Of a DNA stretch of 64,000 nucleotides, positions 24,541 through 37,664 are shown in pieces. Under the pieces are notes generated by a model that did no database searches, was not told where the DNA came from, and was given only the letters and a program-made list of their open reading frames with translations. Origin of the DNA: Trichopria drosophilae (lineage: Eukaryota > Arthropoda > Insecta > Hymenoptera > Diapriidae); NCBI GenBank assembly GCA_030407085.1, contig CM059582.1:23139001-23203000 (forward strand), written 5' to 3'. Position 1 is the stretch's first letter; each line of letters opens with the position of its first letter. Made by a program: the position numbers and the translations under genes.

Positions 24541-24774
24541 GATTTTGTTAGACTACATTTATGATAAAACTGTGTTTAACAATCTATATTTTGTATGCCT
24601 ATAACATGCTATTTTATGGTCAGAAGATCTGTTAGAAAACTATCTACAGGAAATTATTGCGGAAAGTGAAAAGCCTATTTTACCACTATGCGACGCAACG
24701 GGATAATTCAATGTAAGAACATTAACCCTAATCGGCTCAAGTGCACCGAGTTTCGACGTTGACTTTGGTTGTAC
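24541..24774 (-). repeat. Dispersed repeat, copy B (opposed to copy A)
   Basis: The reverse complement of copy A (21793-22052), with about 2.5 kb between the two. It lies immediately beside the decayed MITE at 24129-24525. A frame of about 82 codons crosses it on the minus strand, but it begins in A-rich flanking DNA that copy A does not share, so I do not call a gene. Confidence 0.7.
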
Positions 24775-27700
24775 TTTTTTCTCTTTTTCTTTATTATTTG
24801 AGGGAAAATATTTTTCTGTTATTATGAAATTTATCAAATTTGAAAAACATTTTTTTTTATGTATGAAAACTTTTCTAATAGATTTCATTGTAATAGTAAA
24901 ATATTTTCACTCCAAAAAATATAGATAAATTGAAAAACAAGTATTTTTCCCACATTTTTTTGAAATGGAGATGTTGCGTGTCATTTTTTTGAAATTCTTT
25001 TAGCTGCAATCGCCAGAGCGATCTCGAAATCATGAGATATAAGCAGCGCTAGAGGTGAATGTTTCATTATGTCAATGCAGTTAACAATCAAAGTCATCGT
25101 GGAAAATCGGTACACTTAGGATTAACCATAGGCCGATTAGTATTAACTAACAGCAACACTCAATTTTTTACATTCAATATTGTGTTATTATTGAGAAATA
25201 CTACACTTAAACTGTTTTCAGAACTACATGACGTTATAATAACGTGGCAAAACAATTATATGACAAAAAAGCACACTTCAAAATATCAGCCTACAAAATA
25301 TCAGACGACAAATTATCACAACCTTAACTTATCGTAAAAAATAAAAAAAGCATCCAGATCCACATAATGTTAGTAATTTATACGAAATTTAAATCTGTAC
25401 GTGAAAAACAGACTTCATAAAAATAGGAATTGAACAAACCAAAGTTCAACACAGGATGTTTTAGCATATGATGCTTTAAATAAAAAATATTCTATAGTCC
25501 AAGTCAACCTGACCTAAACGAACGTAACTGGATGTAAGCTAACCTACCCTAACTTAAACCAGTTTTACTATCTAATAATAATTCACACCACGGGAACAAA
25601 TCAAAATCGTGAATGTTTCACAAATAAAATATAATTTAGAATAGCATATATTATTCGCATTATTCATTTTTCTTATGGAAATTATTTTCCTCTTATGTTA
25701 TCATATTCTAATTTTTATATATTTTATCCCGTGATCAAAATGATCATACTATTTTGTTGTGTGATTATTTTTTCGTGAAATTATATCGTGCCACCCTTTA
25801 AAAAGGTGTTGGAAAGTCAGTAATTATTGTGGAAGAGTGAAAACCATTAAAGGTAAATCGTCAAACTTTTGGAGTGAAAATACTAAAAAGTAGCAAATTC
25901 ACTATTTAATAAGTGATCGAGCAACTTTTTTTAATTGTAAATTGGTAGATACCATATCGAATATCAGTATCCGTATTCACTGGTCACTGAAACTGATAAA
26001 TTCAAAATTGTGGCGAAAAATGAAACCGAATTGCGTTGAGGTACCACAGGGGAAATAAACCACTGTTTATTGGCGTGAAGCAACTAAATTGGTTGGTGTG
26101 AGAATATACTCTTGATTGAGTAAAAATTGAGCTGCTCAACAAGTGAAACCTCATTCTAATGACATAAAAGTTTACTCTTTTTTAAGATCGCCACATTTTT
26201 TTTATGTAAAAAACGAATCCACACTTCAAAAACTATAAAGAACAAACGGGGATATTTATAGAATTCGTAAACTTTGAGATATAAACATTTTTATTTCTTT
26301 TTTAGAAGGCGTATGTTTAAAATTAGTTTTGTTCTATGAATTAGTATAAATTCTACTATGAATTCTAAATTCACAAAAATATTCACACTAAGAATAGATT
26401 ATTGAACGATTTGTCAAATATAATTTAAATAATAATTTCTTTTTAAACCTCGTGAAGGGCAAGTTTTTCGATGATGTTAAACCATTTTTAATTAAAGACC
26501 TAAATCTCTTTTTTTAACTAATAATTAACTTTTCTTTCTTCTGTTTTTTTCTACTATTTCGTTTACATTCATAAAGCCATAACTTATTTTATTTCGAGAA
26601 TTAAGTAACGTACTACTATACTTTTTATTTTATAATATGGAGCAAAAAATATTCCTTTTTTCTGAAATTTATTAAAATGTTAATGACGAACAGGAAAATT
26701 TCGTACTTGTTTATATATGTATAAGGAATGAATTCAGTACATTGAGTATATTACTTTAGTATTGTTCAAAAATTATGAAGTGTCTTTTTTAAATTTTGTA
26801 TTTGGAAAACTCCAACAAAAAATTTAAATTAACATCTTAAAAAAATCTTTTCGACAATGTATTTTTATTATAGTTTTTTAGGCCTGTTATTGATAAAAAA
26901 AGTAATAATATCTTACCGAAAACGTACATAACACGGATAAAAGCAATAAGTCTAAAAAACATAAAAGTGCACAAAATTTATACTCCAACAGACTCCAACA
27001 AAGCGAAATTGAAGAATATCGGAATTTCTCCACATTTTAACACTTTAGTTATTTCATAGTTAATTGGACCGTGTGAACTAATTTTTTATCAACCAAATCT
27101 CATAATTTGAACCATATACGTATTTATAAGTACACATTAACATTATTAGAGAAATCTCGAAAAAATTCTCGTATGTTTTTGTAATGTAAAAAAAGAGTTT
27201 TCTCTGGTTTCAAAATCTCTAAAAGGCAAAATTCAACATTTGTGACATGTTTTTAATGCGAGTTTCATTTTAAATATTCGTATTTGTGTGTATTATTCGT
27301 ACTAAGAGATAAATCCCTTCTTATCCTTTATAAACCAGGGAATATTTTGTGTTATTACTTTACTCTATAAACTGACCTAACCGAATGACTGAAATGCCAA
27401 TTTTTTAGAAAATTTGTTGTGACTTTTGTAGTTTTCTTTTCTAATTGTAACAATGAACAAATGCTTGTATTAAAGATTTCTTACTTTCTTATTACCAGAA
27501 CTGCTTAAAATCTCTGTACGAACATATTTAAAGCTTTATTAAAAACGAATTAGATAAAAAAACAAAAGACAAGTAAAACAAATGATAATAAAATACACTG
27601 ACAAGCTCTCAAATTTCTCGAAATCCATTTAATTTATCTAGTTTCCGTGTTATTTTTACGATTTTAAAAATCTTATAGTGATGAGCAAGTTAAAATTTAA

Positions 27701-27959
27701 GAACTTTAAAGATACTCCCATATGAATATTGTCCCTTCTATCATTTAAGATTAATCAACTTTATATAGCAGTAGTATACTAAGGTACTTATTAAAATATT
27801 AATTGCGATGTATGATTACATGATGATCATGTATGCTTGTTAACGGATGTTTTTTAGAATGAACTACAAACAAGGAAATATCGATATTGGCAAATAATTT
27901 GACCTTTTCAGGGATACTCTTAATTAGTGATTACTTGAATGTACATACTCAGACTATTA
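24775..27959. other. AT-rich desert
   Basis: No gene recognised. At 25507-25555 several CCTAA/AACCT words (CTAACCTACCCTAAC) resemble a strongly degenerate run of the TTAGG insect telomere repeat, but there is no intact tandem array. Confidence 0.5.
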
Positions 27960-28259
27960 TTGTCAAGAGCTGAAAATAATCCCTGCGGCATGTGTATTAT
28001 GCAATTGAAACGTAAACGAACTCTTATTATCCCGTTATTAAAATCAGACAGTAATTAGCAGCGCAATTAGCAGAGTTACATAACCTGTATTGTCTGGATA
28101 ATTTTAGGCCCTAAGTCATTGTTCGTTAGCATGTCGAGTTGAGTATTGCATTACGATTATATCACGAGTGATCGCTCGTTTCGTAATTCGATTTAATTAG
28201 ACCTCGCGCAATCGCGCTAATCAGTATATACATTGTGCCTCCAAGGCGTTTGGGGATAA
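27960..28259. promoter_or_regulatory. Candidate enhancer with homeodomain-type sites
   Basis: It marks the entry into a CpG-rich block. AATTAGCAG occurs at 28053-28061 and again at 28065-28073, exactly 12 bp apart, and TTTAATTAG lies at 28192-28200. The sequence also has unusually low homopolymer content, with paired motifs such as CGCGCAATCGCGC and ATCGCTCG. TAATTA-class words are typical homeodomain targets. No start-site signal or exon is evident. Confidence 0.3.
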
Positions 28260-29660
28260 CAGCCCCTTTTGGCAAGTACGTGTGATCATCCAGGCGTGAA
28301 GCGTTCGGCTTACGAAACTTCCTCATTGTTGTTCAAGGAAACAGGGGCAAGAAAAAAAAAGTCGAAGAAGCCGAGAACTGACGGAAAGTGTCACTCGCAC
28401 GAGTCCGGGCCAAGGAGAGTGCGCGAGTCAAATTCTATTTTCCCGGAGAAATTCGTCGTTGCCTCGACGAAAATAGCGAATGTAGCGGACGTTATTAATT
28501 TTCATCATTCTCCAGGGTTCGACTGATAATAATCCCGTAACGGGTTTTGGCAAAATTCCTGACGATGTTAGGACTTTCCTGGAAGGGACGCATGAACTAT
28601 TCTCGTCTGTGGGGCAATCAACGACTGGTCAAACCAGGGGATGGGGACATAAAAATGCGATAGCGGTTCCACTTCCTGGAGTCGGAAAATTGCGGGAAGC
28701 AGACGATCCCCTGGAGCACCGGGACTGGTCCCATCAGCATGCTAATTCCATCCCGTTGTGCTACCAGCACATCCATGAGTAATTCCGCTTTTCATCGGCA
28801 AACGATGTAGAGTCGGAGTATTTTCTTCATTTTGATGCTCTTTAATTCGAAAATGCTCCATCATGGTGGACTATTCTACCGAACAATAAATCATTAGAAT
28901 TCCGAATCTTATTCAGCGTCCTAGTCCGCTTGATCGTTCGATTTTCTGCGTCGATTACGGAACAATTGCCGCCTCATTCACTGACCACTGCGGCGCCTAT
29001 TTTCTCCTCTCTTCTGCCGGACAAAAAGCCGGAAAATCAAGCTGCGAAAACTATATATCATCTCGATATGATGGAGGGTCTTCTGGGCGAGAGCTGGGTG
29101 TTTCGCAAGAAACCCACTAGAAGAAGATATATTATCAGAACTAATCCCAACGCTTAATTTCAATTTTTGCTGTCTTGGAAGAAGTCGATTTTATCGAGAT
29201 AATCGACGAATGACATTAATGGAATCGTAGCATCCCGAGAAATTCCGTACAATAGATTCTATTCTTTCGGAACAACCTCCGAAGTGGCTCTCGGGATCTG
29301 GTCGGTGGAGGGTTCTCGAAACCCTGAGAAGTGTTGAACGATTGTTAAAAAAATACGTCCTTCCAACCGTTGGAACATGACCTAATTATGGTGGAGTGGG
29401 CAATTAAGAGTCGTTCACTTCTGCTCGGGCGATCGGGCGGGGCGATTATGACAAATGGGACAAGAGTCTAACCATTCGAGCTGGAAATGACCAAAAATTT
29501 CAACGGCGCTGTCACCGTCACGCCGAGCTTTATTTAACGCCAAGTTATACCCGCTTTTTATACACCGGCCCTCGCCGGATGCTGAAGGCGAATCCTGGTC
29601 AAGGACGATTCGACTCGAATTTTGGATATTTGCATTCGTAACCGAATCTGGTCGATATTA
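28260..29660. other. CpG-rich block, probable regulatory or untranslated DNA
   Basis: A compositional island inside AT-rich DNA. A frame lacking ATG is open at 28260-28526 (Lys/Arg-rich) and another lies at 28930-29157, matched by frames on the opposite strand; neither resembles a known protein. The second half (29280-29660) includes GCAATTAAGAG and TTTATAC words. It could hold 5' exons or enhancers of a gene outside the window. Confidence 0.4.
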
Positions 29661-31057
29661 GTGGCATATCGATAAAGCTTTGGAAAATGATGTATTACCC
29701 TGGGGAGACATTTATATAGCAAGCCTTTCAAAAATTCATGCCTGACTGTGTGAGATTATATATAATGAAAATTCGCGTTATACATTAAGCATATTTTCTT
29801 ATGCTGGTACTAATTTTACCCAACATCTTCAGTGATCCAAAATGGATACTTTTTCGAATTGTGCATGCAGTTTTTATTTACATTTCCTGTTACTATATTA
29901 ATAAGTTTAGAGTAAGTAGTAGCTGCATAATATCGACATTTCCTTGAGAAATCTTTTTGATCTTTGTCATAACGCATATCAGGCTTGATTATTTAATACG
30001 AGTTGCACTAATTAAAGGAAGTTTTAATATACATAATCAGGATAAGGAAATGATTAGATAATATTTTACACTGTTAGAGCTTCATAATGAAAATAAATAG
30101 CCTACAAATAAGGTTTTGAACATTTTTTAGGCAGTTATGATTTACAATATTGTTTTTTCAATATGTTGCTAAAAGAATTGCTTAAGAGTATTTCAAAATA
30201 ATTGAAAGTCATTTAACAAAGAAACTTTTTCCCTATTGAAGCATTTTTAATAGATAATATTTATGAAATTAATATTAAATAGTTGCTGTTTACTTTCTGA
30301 AGACAACGGTTTTCTAAATTTTAATTATACACTTTTTAATAGATAAAAATTAAGAAAAAATGTAAAGAATTCCATTTGACGAAATTTCATAGAATCAATT
30401 GGTTTAAAAACAAAACTCTTCTAATCAAAAATAAAACAAACTGGCTTTGGCCTACAATTTAATAATTAGTAGATATTGTTGGACGATGGAATAAAATTTT
30501 TGTTTTCTCCTCAATGATTCGAGTAACGAGTACTCCTTTTCAATGGGCTAATGCATAAAAGAGTATAAGGATCTAAAATGGATTATAAGAAGAGAGACCA
30601 TTTACTATATCTTAATCTGCTTAAGATTAGTTAACTAATTAATCACTTATTAATAAAAACTTGATTTAACATAATAATAAACTTTATTATAAGAGAATCT
30701 TGATAAGAAATTAACATAGACTATTTATTTGTTTACAAAACTTTTTTGCATGTAATGTAACAACTGTCTTATTTAATTAATAACACAATAATTAGAGATG
30801 TGTTATAATTTTGCCTTTTTATTCTTATTATGAAAGTAATCTTTTTATAGTTTTAGTTAAATGCTAAGATATTTAAATAAATTTCTGATCGTCTAATTGT
30901 TATGCTTATATGAAAGTGAATATGAATGAATGATTGATTATAATTAGTTTTTATGCAAAATTCGATGCTTTTTTACAAATTGCCACTGAAGAGCATAAAT
31001 AATTATTTTCAAAGTAACACAGGCCATCACAATGAGACCTATCTCCATACCCACAAG
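29661..31057. other. AT-rich intergenic DNA
   Basis: Returns abruptly to high AT. Nothing recognised. Confidence 0.55.
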
Positions 31058-31608
31058 ACAGAACTATAGTTTTTGAAAGGTTTGTAAAATGTGTTGTATC
31101 CAAATCTGTCGGCAGAATTCACGTCAAGCTTATGAGATATCCTAACTTACAAGTGCAAAAAACACCGATTTTTCCATTTTCAGTAAATTTTTGTGGTCGA
31201 AAAAAATGTTTGTTCGAAAATTAGTCAAAAGCAATTTAATGTGCTTATTCATCAACTTTTAGTAATTGCGAGTTCATTTTCTCCCATCGAGTTATCGAAC
31301 TCTTTTTACGATTATGATTTTGGTTTTTTGCGCTTTCGGGTTAAAATTTCTTTAAATCTATTTGGATTTACTACATCGAAAACCTTGGGAAAAGGACACT
31401 CACTTTTCTGATGAATGCACTTTAATCTGGTTTTTGGCAAATTCAGCCGAAACATTGTATTCCGACCCAAAAATTACTGAAAATAGTAAAAAAACGGTAT
31501 TTTTTGCACATTTAGATTAGGATATCTAAGAATCTCGATGCGATAGAATAATTCTGCGAACAGAATTGGATTCGACGGGACGAAAAAAATATAGTTTGGT
31601 TTCTGGTT
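31058..31608. mobile_element. Foldback-type element, about 550 bp
   Basis: The left arm (about 31058-31200) and right arm (about 31460-31608) are inverted copies. The best block is GAGATATCCTAACTTACAAG followed by GTGCAAAAAACACCG, against the inverse of AAACGGTATTTTTTGCAC...TTAGGATATCTAAG. CAGAATT and ACTATA words pair further out. The 260-bp spacer has a 72-codon frame without recognisable content. Nearby at 31652 TTAACCACTGAATGCTATAA resembles the left end of the repeat at 9337. Class unknown; no target duplication resolved. Confidence 0.65.
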
Positions 31609-34600
31609 ATAAAATGTCCGGCTTGTGTAATGAATCCAGTGTTAACCACTGAATGCTATAATAAATCACATCAGATACTGAAATTTTAAATAACAGGCAA
31701 CAATTTTGAATGCTTAAATACTAATCAATTTTGTAAAGAAATCAACAGGTTCTACATAACTTTAAAAATTATTGGTTTATTTCTTTCCGATTCTATCTCA
31801 ATATCCATTTTATTCAACTTAAATACTTTCAATATTCTTTTTTCGGTGTGTTTTATTTCGTATATTAAAGTTTTATATTTTTGAAAAATATTTTGATTTC
31901 CAGGTGTACAAATACATTGTATTGATAACTTTATTAAGCACTGGTCATATGGACGTGTGTCATATTGTATAATATAGTAGAATGTACAAGATTCAGAAAG
32001 ATATGTAAAAACATAACTCAACCAGGTCTCTATACTTAAATAATAACACAATGATAAAAGTGAAAATAAATTATAATTTAACACATTCATATTCTAGCAA
32101 ACAACTAATTACTAATATAACAATTAGATAATAAAATGAAACCTATCACGCGCAAAATATCTATAAAATAGTTGATTATGAATAAAATTGTTAAATAAAA
32201 TCATTAGGCCAGACACAAACACGCCTCACATGCTGCTAATTACAATAAATTTGTGCTTACAAATATATAAAGAATTCAACGATTATTTTCCTGTTAAAAT
32301 TTCTTAACGGGAGATAAAATATACGTAATTCATTATATTCTTTTTACCAAACTTTAAAAATAATTAAGTTTATATTACTACTTTATTTATACTATTTCTA
32401 CAAGATATGAACATTTTATAAATGTAGTAAATGAAAAGTAATTTATTAAAATTTTCCATTCATACTTAATTCTTTAATAAGTGACACCAAATAATGACAC
32501 CGAATAATTAAAAATCAACTTTAAAAAATATCTCTTCATTTCTTTTCTATTCTAAATCATTTCCAAATTTGCTAAATATATAAATTTTTAAATTGTTATA
32601 AAATATACCTTACTTTTCGAGTAATTTCACTTTTTATCGCCTAATTTGGAAATTGTGTAGTTTAATAGACTAATATTAAATTAACAGGTAGTGAAATGCA
32701 AACTATACAATTTTTATATTTACTATGCATCTATGTTTTCTTCGTTTAATCAATTTTATTACATATATGTTACTTCTCGGGAACATTTAAAGAGACTAAC
32801 TATAAATCTGCGGTAGATTTGAGGTTATGAACGACACTTGCATATTTACATATCGTTAAATAGTAAACGAAACAGTATCATTTTCTTGTTTATGGCAATA
32901 ATGGTTAATTCGAATATGTTATGTAAACCGGTGTTTTAGTTCTGTAAAATTCCATTCACATTTTTTATTTCTGTGTACTCTTGTCGCTTTTTATATAATT
33001 TTGTTTTATTATTAGTCTTTTAAGTTAATAGCTTTCTCTTTATTTTACGTATTAATTGTATGTATTAATTACTTAGTGTACTAAGAGTTATGATAAATTC
33101 AGTGTTTCAGAACTTATTACATTTAGTACGACTTAAGTAGTTTTTGTGCATGATTGACTCTTTTCTAAATAAAAAAAGGCTCATTTAATATGCTAGCAAA
33201 ATTAATTTTATGGAATTGTAGAAATTAGTATTTTAATTAGCTGAAATTCGTAGTCGCCATTATATATTTTTACAAAATACGACAAAAATATAAATAAACG
33301 TTATAATGGTAATAGTAATTTTCTGACTTGTATAAAATAGTTTTTTAAAAAGATTTAATATGCTCACCACAACCTGTATCATCTTTGCTATAAAATTACT
33401 AAAAATATTAACAAAATTTTATTTACGTATTTATGTACTCAATGAAAAAAAAAAAAAGAAACTATTTCTGGAATTGGAATTAGTTAATGCTAAATTTTAG
33501 GTTGCTATTCTATTGCGTAGAAAAATGCTGATAACTTTATTGCTCAATAATATGTTGTACATAACTTAATATTTAGTTAAGCAGCTTTCTTAACTAGAAA
33601 ACAAACAATTAGTCAACTCGCGTTTAATGAGCATGCATTAGTAACTCCATCTCCCTTGAGAATTGCCAAAGCTCGTTTCTTAGTTTTAAAAGTAAAAAGA
33701 CGCAAACAAGTTTATGATGTATTTAATATGATGTTACCCAAACAATCTAAACAATAACCAGAATACGCACTGCGAAAAATGTTTTTTAATTTCTACTACT
33801 TTTTTTCAGATGATTCAATAAAAAAATTGAAATGTCCAAATATTCATTTCTTGGAGAGAACTTATATAAAATAGTAAACACTAAATTTCCTCTAGATAAC
33901 TCATATTTTAGTTAAATTTACTAATATTTTTCTCAGTTAACTAACTGCAATGTTCTAGACCTTTTACTGCAACCTTCTTTACGTTTTGTTTTAACGAAGG
34001 CAAAAAATTTAAAGTGGTAACGAAAAGAAATAATGTTGAAACTTGAATGGGTGTATTAACTTAATTAAATTGTGTTAATTTGAAATTCGTAAACTTTATT
34101 TTTACGTTATATTCTATTCAGAAGCAGGCACTCGAAATTAAATCAATTTCGTCATTGCATTTTGAAAGATATGTATTAATTTAAGTATAGTAATGTTGCA
34201 AGTAATATAGAAATAAAATTAAACTACTTAAAACCATTTATTTTGTTATAATTAATTTATATGTGTGATGGAATATAATCTAATTCAATAGTTCCATGTA
34301 AATTATCATAGATAAATAAATGTTGATTCTTTTCTCTACATTAATAAGTTGTTATTCTACAATGTCCCTACTTATTTTTATAAAAGATAATAGTTATAGA
34401 TGTTATAAGTATTAATTAAAGATATTCTTCAAAAATTGTAACAAAATATTTAATTATTGCAAATTTCAAATAAATATTGTATCAATTTTATTTTTCATCA
34501 TATGACAATTATACGAATAATTATAAAAGAATTTAGCACATAGTATAACAAAAGACGACCTCAATATCATAATTTTAGAAGAGATACAAAATTAACATTC

Positions 34601-34979
34601 CAAACCCTGAATAAAAATTGAAATATATTGAATCCCCTTCGATACAAAATGAGCACTGATACTCGTACACAATGGCTTTTTACTGTTTCCAGTCAATTAG
34701 TTATTATTTCATATCTCATAGATTGTTCGTTTTTTCCTGTAGGTTTTCACATGGTAATTTGAGATTTTCTAAAATTGGTTTGTATTGATTTCACGTACCG
34801 GCAGATGCATCGAAAATCTACGGCTATCATGTACAGTAACCTTTGATTAAATTTTTATATCAAATTTATTAAGGAACAAATTAAATTTATGATATAAACA
34901 ATCAATTAGAAATAGTTTTGAATCCCAGAACGTTTGCACATTATTTATTGTCATTGATATCTTATGAATTGCTGCGGAA
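31609..34979. other. AT-rich desert
   Basis: No gene. A 112-codon minus-strand frame at 31752-32090 is considered chance (see rejected items). Confidence 0.5.
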
Positions 34980-35300
34980 GTTTCAAATTATTCAACAACA
35001 CAGGTCAGTTTACAAATGCGCATAGTTTCCGACAATTTCTTGCAAATACATTTTAATGTATGCGAATACGTACAATTGCATTCCATAATATTTCGTATAA
35101 ACAGAGGGAGTTTATGACGCAAGTTACTGTATTATGCAAAAATATATTAATTGCATTCTATCAAATTTGATTGCGTGTTTCTAATTGTCTGTCTGGGATA
35201 TGCCCTAATTTAAATGTGCAAATATTACCGAATAATTAAATCAAAATGTCAATGAAAAAGCATCAACACTATGTTGCAATCAAAGTTGGCATATGTTCTG
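34980..35300. promoter_or_regulatory. Possible conserved non-coding element
   Basis: Compared with its flanks this stretch has few homopolymers and several TGCAAAT/ATTTGCA-like and TATGCAAA words together with GACGCAAG and AATTGCATTC, a texture typical of insect developmental enhancers. This is pattern-based only; no gene or start site is seen. Confidence 0.2.
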
Positions 35301-35639
35301 ATTGATTCTAAAAGCCTAATTTAATTTATGTTAATATTTTGCTGATTTTTAGGTCAGTATTTGAATCTATTAAACATAAAATATTTATCAATACATGCTA
35401 GTAGACACCCCGATGACGCTCTTAGCCTAAAAAAGGTTGTCTATCGCCATCCATCAAATATTTTTTCACGCGTAAAATTGATTTATTAAAGTTAAATTAT
35501 ATTTGACGACGAGTGATTAATATCGACCTAGAATTTAATAAACTCATAAAATTTTCAAAATTGATATAACAATTCTGAATAGATTCGTATTGGGCTTTTT
35601 GTTCATAAATTATTGATGTTACATTTTATGCCTCGTTTT
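35301..35639. other. AT-rich intergenic DNA
   Basis: Includes a small GC-rich patch at 35400-35455 (CACCCCGATGACGCTC) with no assigned role. Confidence 0.45.
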
Positions 35640-36810
35640 AATTATTGAAATTTGAGTAGTCGTTCAAATCGAGTCCTATTATCCAGCTTATAACAGCAGC
35701 GAATTATTTATGTATTATTTTGAACACAGACGAATAATTTCGTTTATCTCATTAATTATAGATCGTTATTTACTCCAGAGCCAATTTAGCACAGGGTTTG
35801 GGAGGTTGACCGATGTTATGATCGTGAATATGAAATGGTTAGGAATAATCGTCACTTTGTACTGTCATTTAGTCGTCAACGTTATGAAATTTCACCGTGT
35901 CAGCGATTATTTCCGCACCGTTTGTCTTTCATCGCCAATGACGTCATCGATTATCGTCACGCCGACCAATGTTTATTCTTTGAGCGAATATTTATTTCGC
36001 GCGTTTTAACGGACGAACTATAGCACGTCGCATTATTCCGTGTGACATCGATGCCAGTTGCCTTGATTTATAGTCGCGAAACTCCTTTTTCGCCCTATCT
36101 CACCGTATCACATGTAAATCACGGTTAAATGCGTATCGTGCAAAACTTCGCCCCTTTCAATAATCCACGTAAAGGAGATACAGCGAAGCTTTATCTTTCC
36201 GATTTTATCGGATTTAAACTCCAGCCTAATTTAATGATCGGAGGAAGTTTGGCAGTAGCCGTCGTTCGGATACCTACGGTAGAGACGATAAACGAGCACC
36301 ACACCCCTCACGGTATAAATCTTTGTAAAAAGTGTAGGGCCGACGATAATCGATGGGCTCGTTGAGATAGTAAGATATCGCATTAAGCTCTTACGCAAGA
36401 CAAAAAAAAATTCCCTGCAAGGACCCTTTCTCTTCATCCTTACGTAATTATCGATTTTTGGGGACACACACGTGTGAATCGAGCGCACCCCATCTTTTAT
36501 TCGCGGTGTTACGTTACGATGTATATACACATATCGATTTTTTGCACGCGCATCCGAATTCGAGCGCTTTTATTGCACTGCGAATATAGTTTTGTGCTCT
36601 ACTCAAACCGACGAATTCGAGTGGGAATTGACGTTTCATCTTGAAAAGTTATTGTCGTCAGTATTGTCGGACGTTTTATTCAGCGCGCTTCAACGACGGC
36701 GTATAGCGCGACAATTGCCGGCGGAATCTTTTTCAAAATCCATACAACGTTTGCGTGTCTTCGCATTTATTGTGACCGCGTCAAAAGAGTTATTAAACAG
36801 AAAATAATTT
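35640..36810. promoter_or_regulatory. CpG-rich regulatory-like block with CRE
   Basis: Start of the largest CpG-rich region. It carries a perfect cAMP-response element TGACGTCA at 35939-35946, followed by ATCGATTATCGTCACG, plus TTTATAG and TTATTTATG words in 35690-36080. Frames of 60-100 codons occur on both strands and in overlapping phases, as expected when CpG-rich DNA lacks stop codons; none is recognisable. Likely enhancer/promoter or untranslated exon sequence. Confidence 0.3.
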
Positions 36811-37424
36811 TAATTTAATCCTAACTATATGCATCTGAATAAAACCGTAGTGAAAGTCAACATTCAATAAACGAAAAGTTATTAATATACCTATTTAACT
36901 TCCGCGACTTGTAATTTGTTTTCAGGAATATTTCACTTATAAAAATCGTTCACTTCACCGAATTTTCGACGGTACTTAATTCGAATCAGCGGAAGTTTCA
37001 GGAAAACTTTACGGTCTTGTTAAAACTTGGAAAGCGATTAATAACACACTAAACAAGAGCGTCAGTTTCCCGTCATCTCTCTAAGAAAATTATTGGAAAA
37101 CTTCCACGGATGTTAAAACGCGCAACTGTATTCTACCCTCACAAATCAACCAATGGTTGATTGATAAAAAAGTGTCAACGTACTAATTACAAACTTCTGT
37201 CAGTGTTAAGTAATAAATTTCGAAGGTCGTCGAGGACCTCGACGAAGGACAATAAAATTCAATTGGTTGAAGAAATTTGTCTGCGATGAAAGGAAACTTA
37301 ATTGACTCTCGGCAAGAAAACACGACGGGGGGTTCGAGAGTCGATGCAAAATAGACATGATTAAAAGGCGCGCAACGCGATTGACAGGGGTCTCGATCTT
37401 TCACAGCTGGAGAGAAAAGCTCGA
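36811..37424. other. Mixed-composition spacer
   Basis: AT-rich to about 37170, then CpG-rich. It contains the inverted repeat TCGTCGAGG-A-CCTCGACGA at 37227-37245, a 9-bp-arm site that could bind a dimeric factor. Confidence 0.4.
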
Positions 37425-37664
37425 ATGCTTTCGCGACGAAATCGTCGTAAATTGGAACGAACAATAACAGTAATTAATCGATGCATAGAACTTGACTTCG
37501 CGCGATTGCTGCATTTATGCCAGTTGACCCTCGTTGTAATTTTAACGTCTCCGACGTTGCTGTCGCGAATACGAGAGAGACTGCAAGGTTACGTTTTCGA
37601 TGCCCTTTTGCAAAATGCGTTTGTAACATTGGCTTTCATTTTAAAACGCGTGAAAATTCCGGTA
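37425..37664 (+). CDS. Weak candidate first coding exon, unknown protein
   Basis: An ATG at 37425 opens a frame that reaches a strong donor-like sequence, ATTCCG/GTAAGTA, at about 37663-37669. The deduced peptide begins MLSRRNRRKLERTITVINRC, then has a hydrophobic stretch around residues 29-47 and ends near KRVKIP. The start context is poor, a second frame is open across 37517-37717, and I recognise no family. It is listed because start codon, frame length and donor coincide; chance in CpG-rich DNA is at least as likely. Confidence 0.12.

Noticed and set aside
31752..32090. 112-codon minus-strand frame starting with ATG
   Set aside because: At roughly 68% AT, my rough estimate is a few tenths of such frames by chance in 64 kb on six frames. 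The peptide is AT-codon driven and not recognisable, and no promoter or neighbouring exon is seen.
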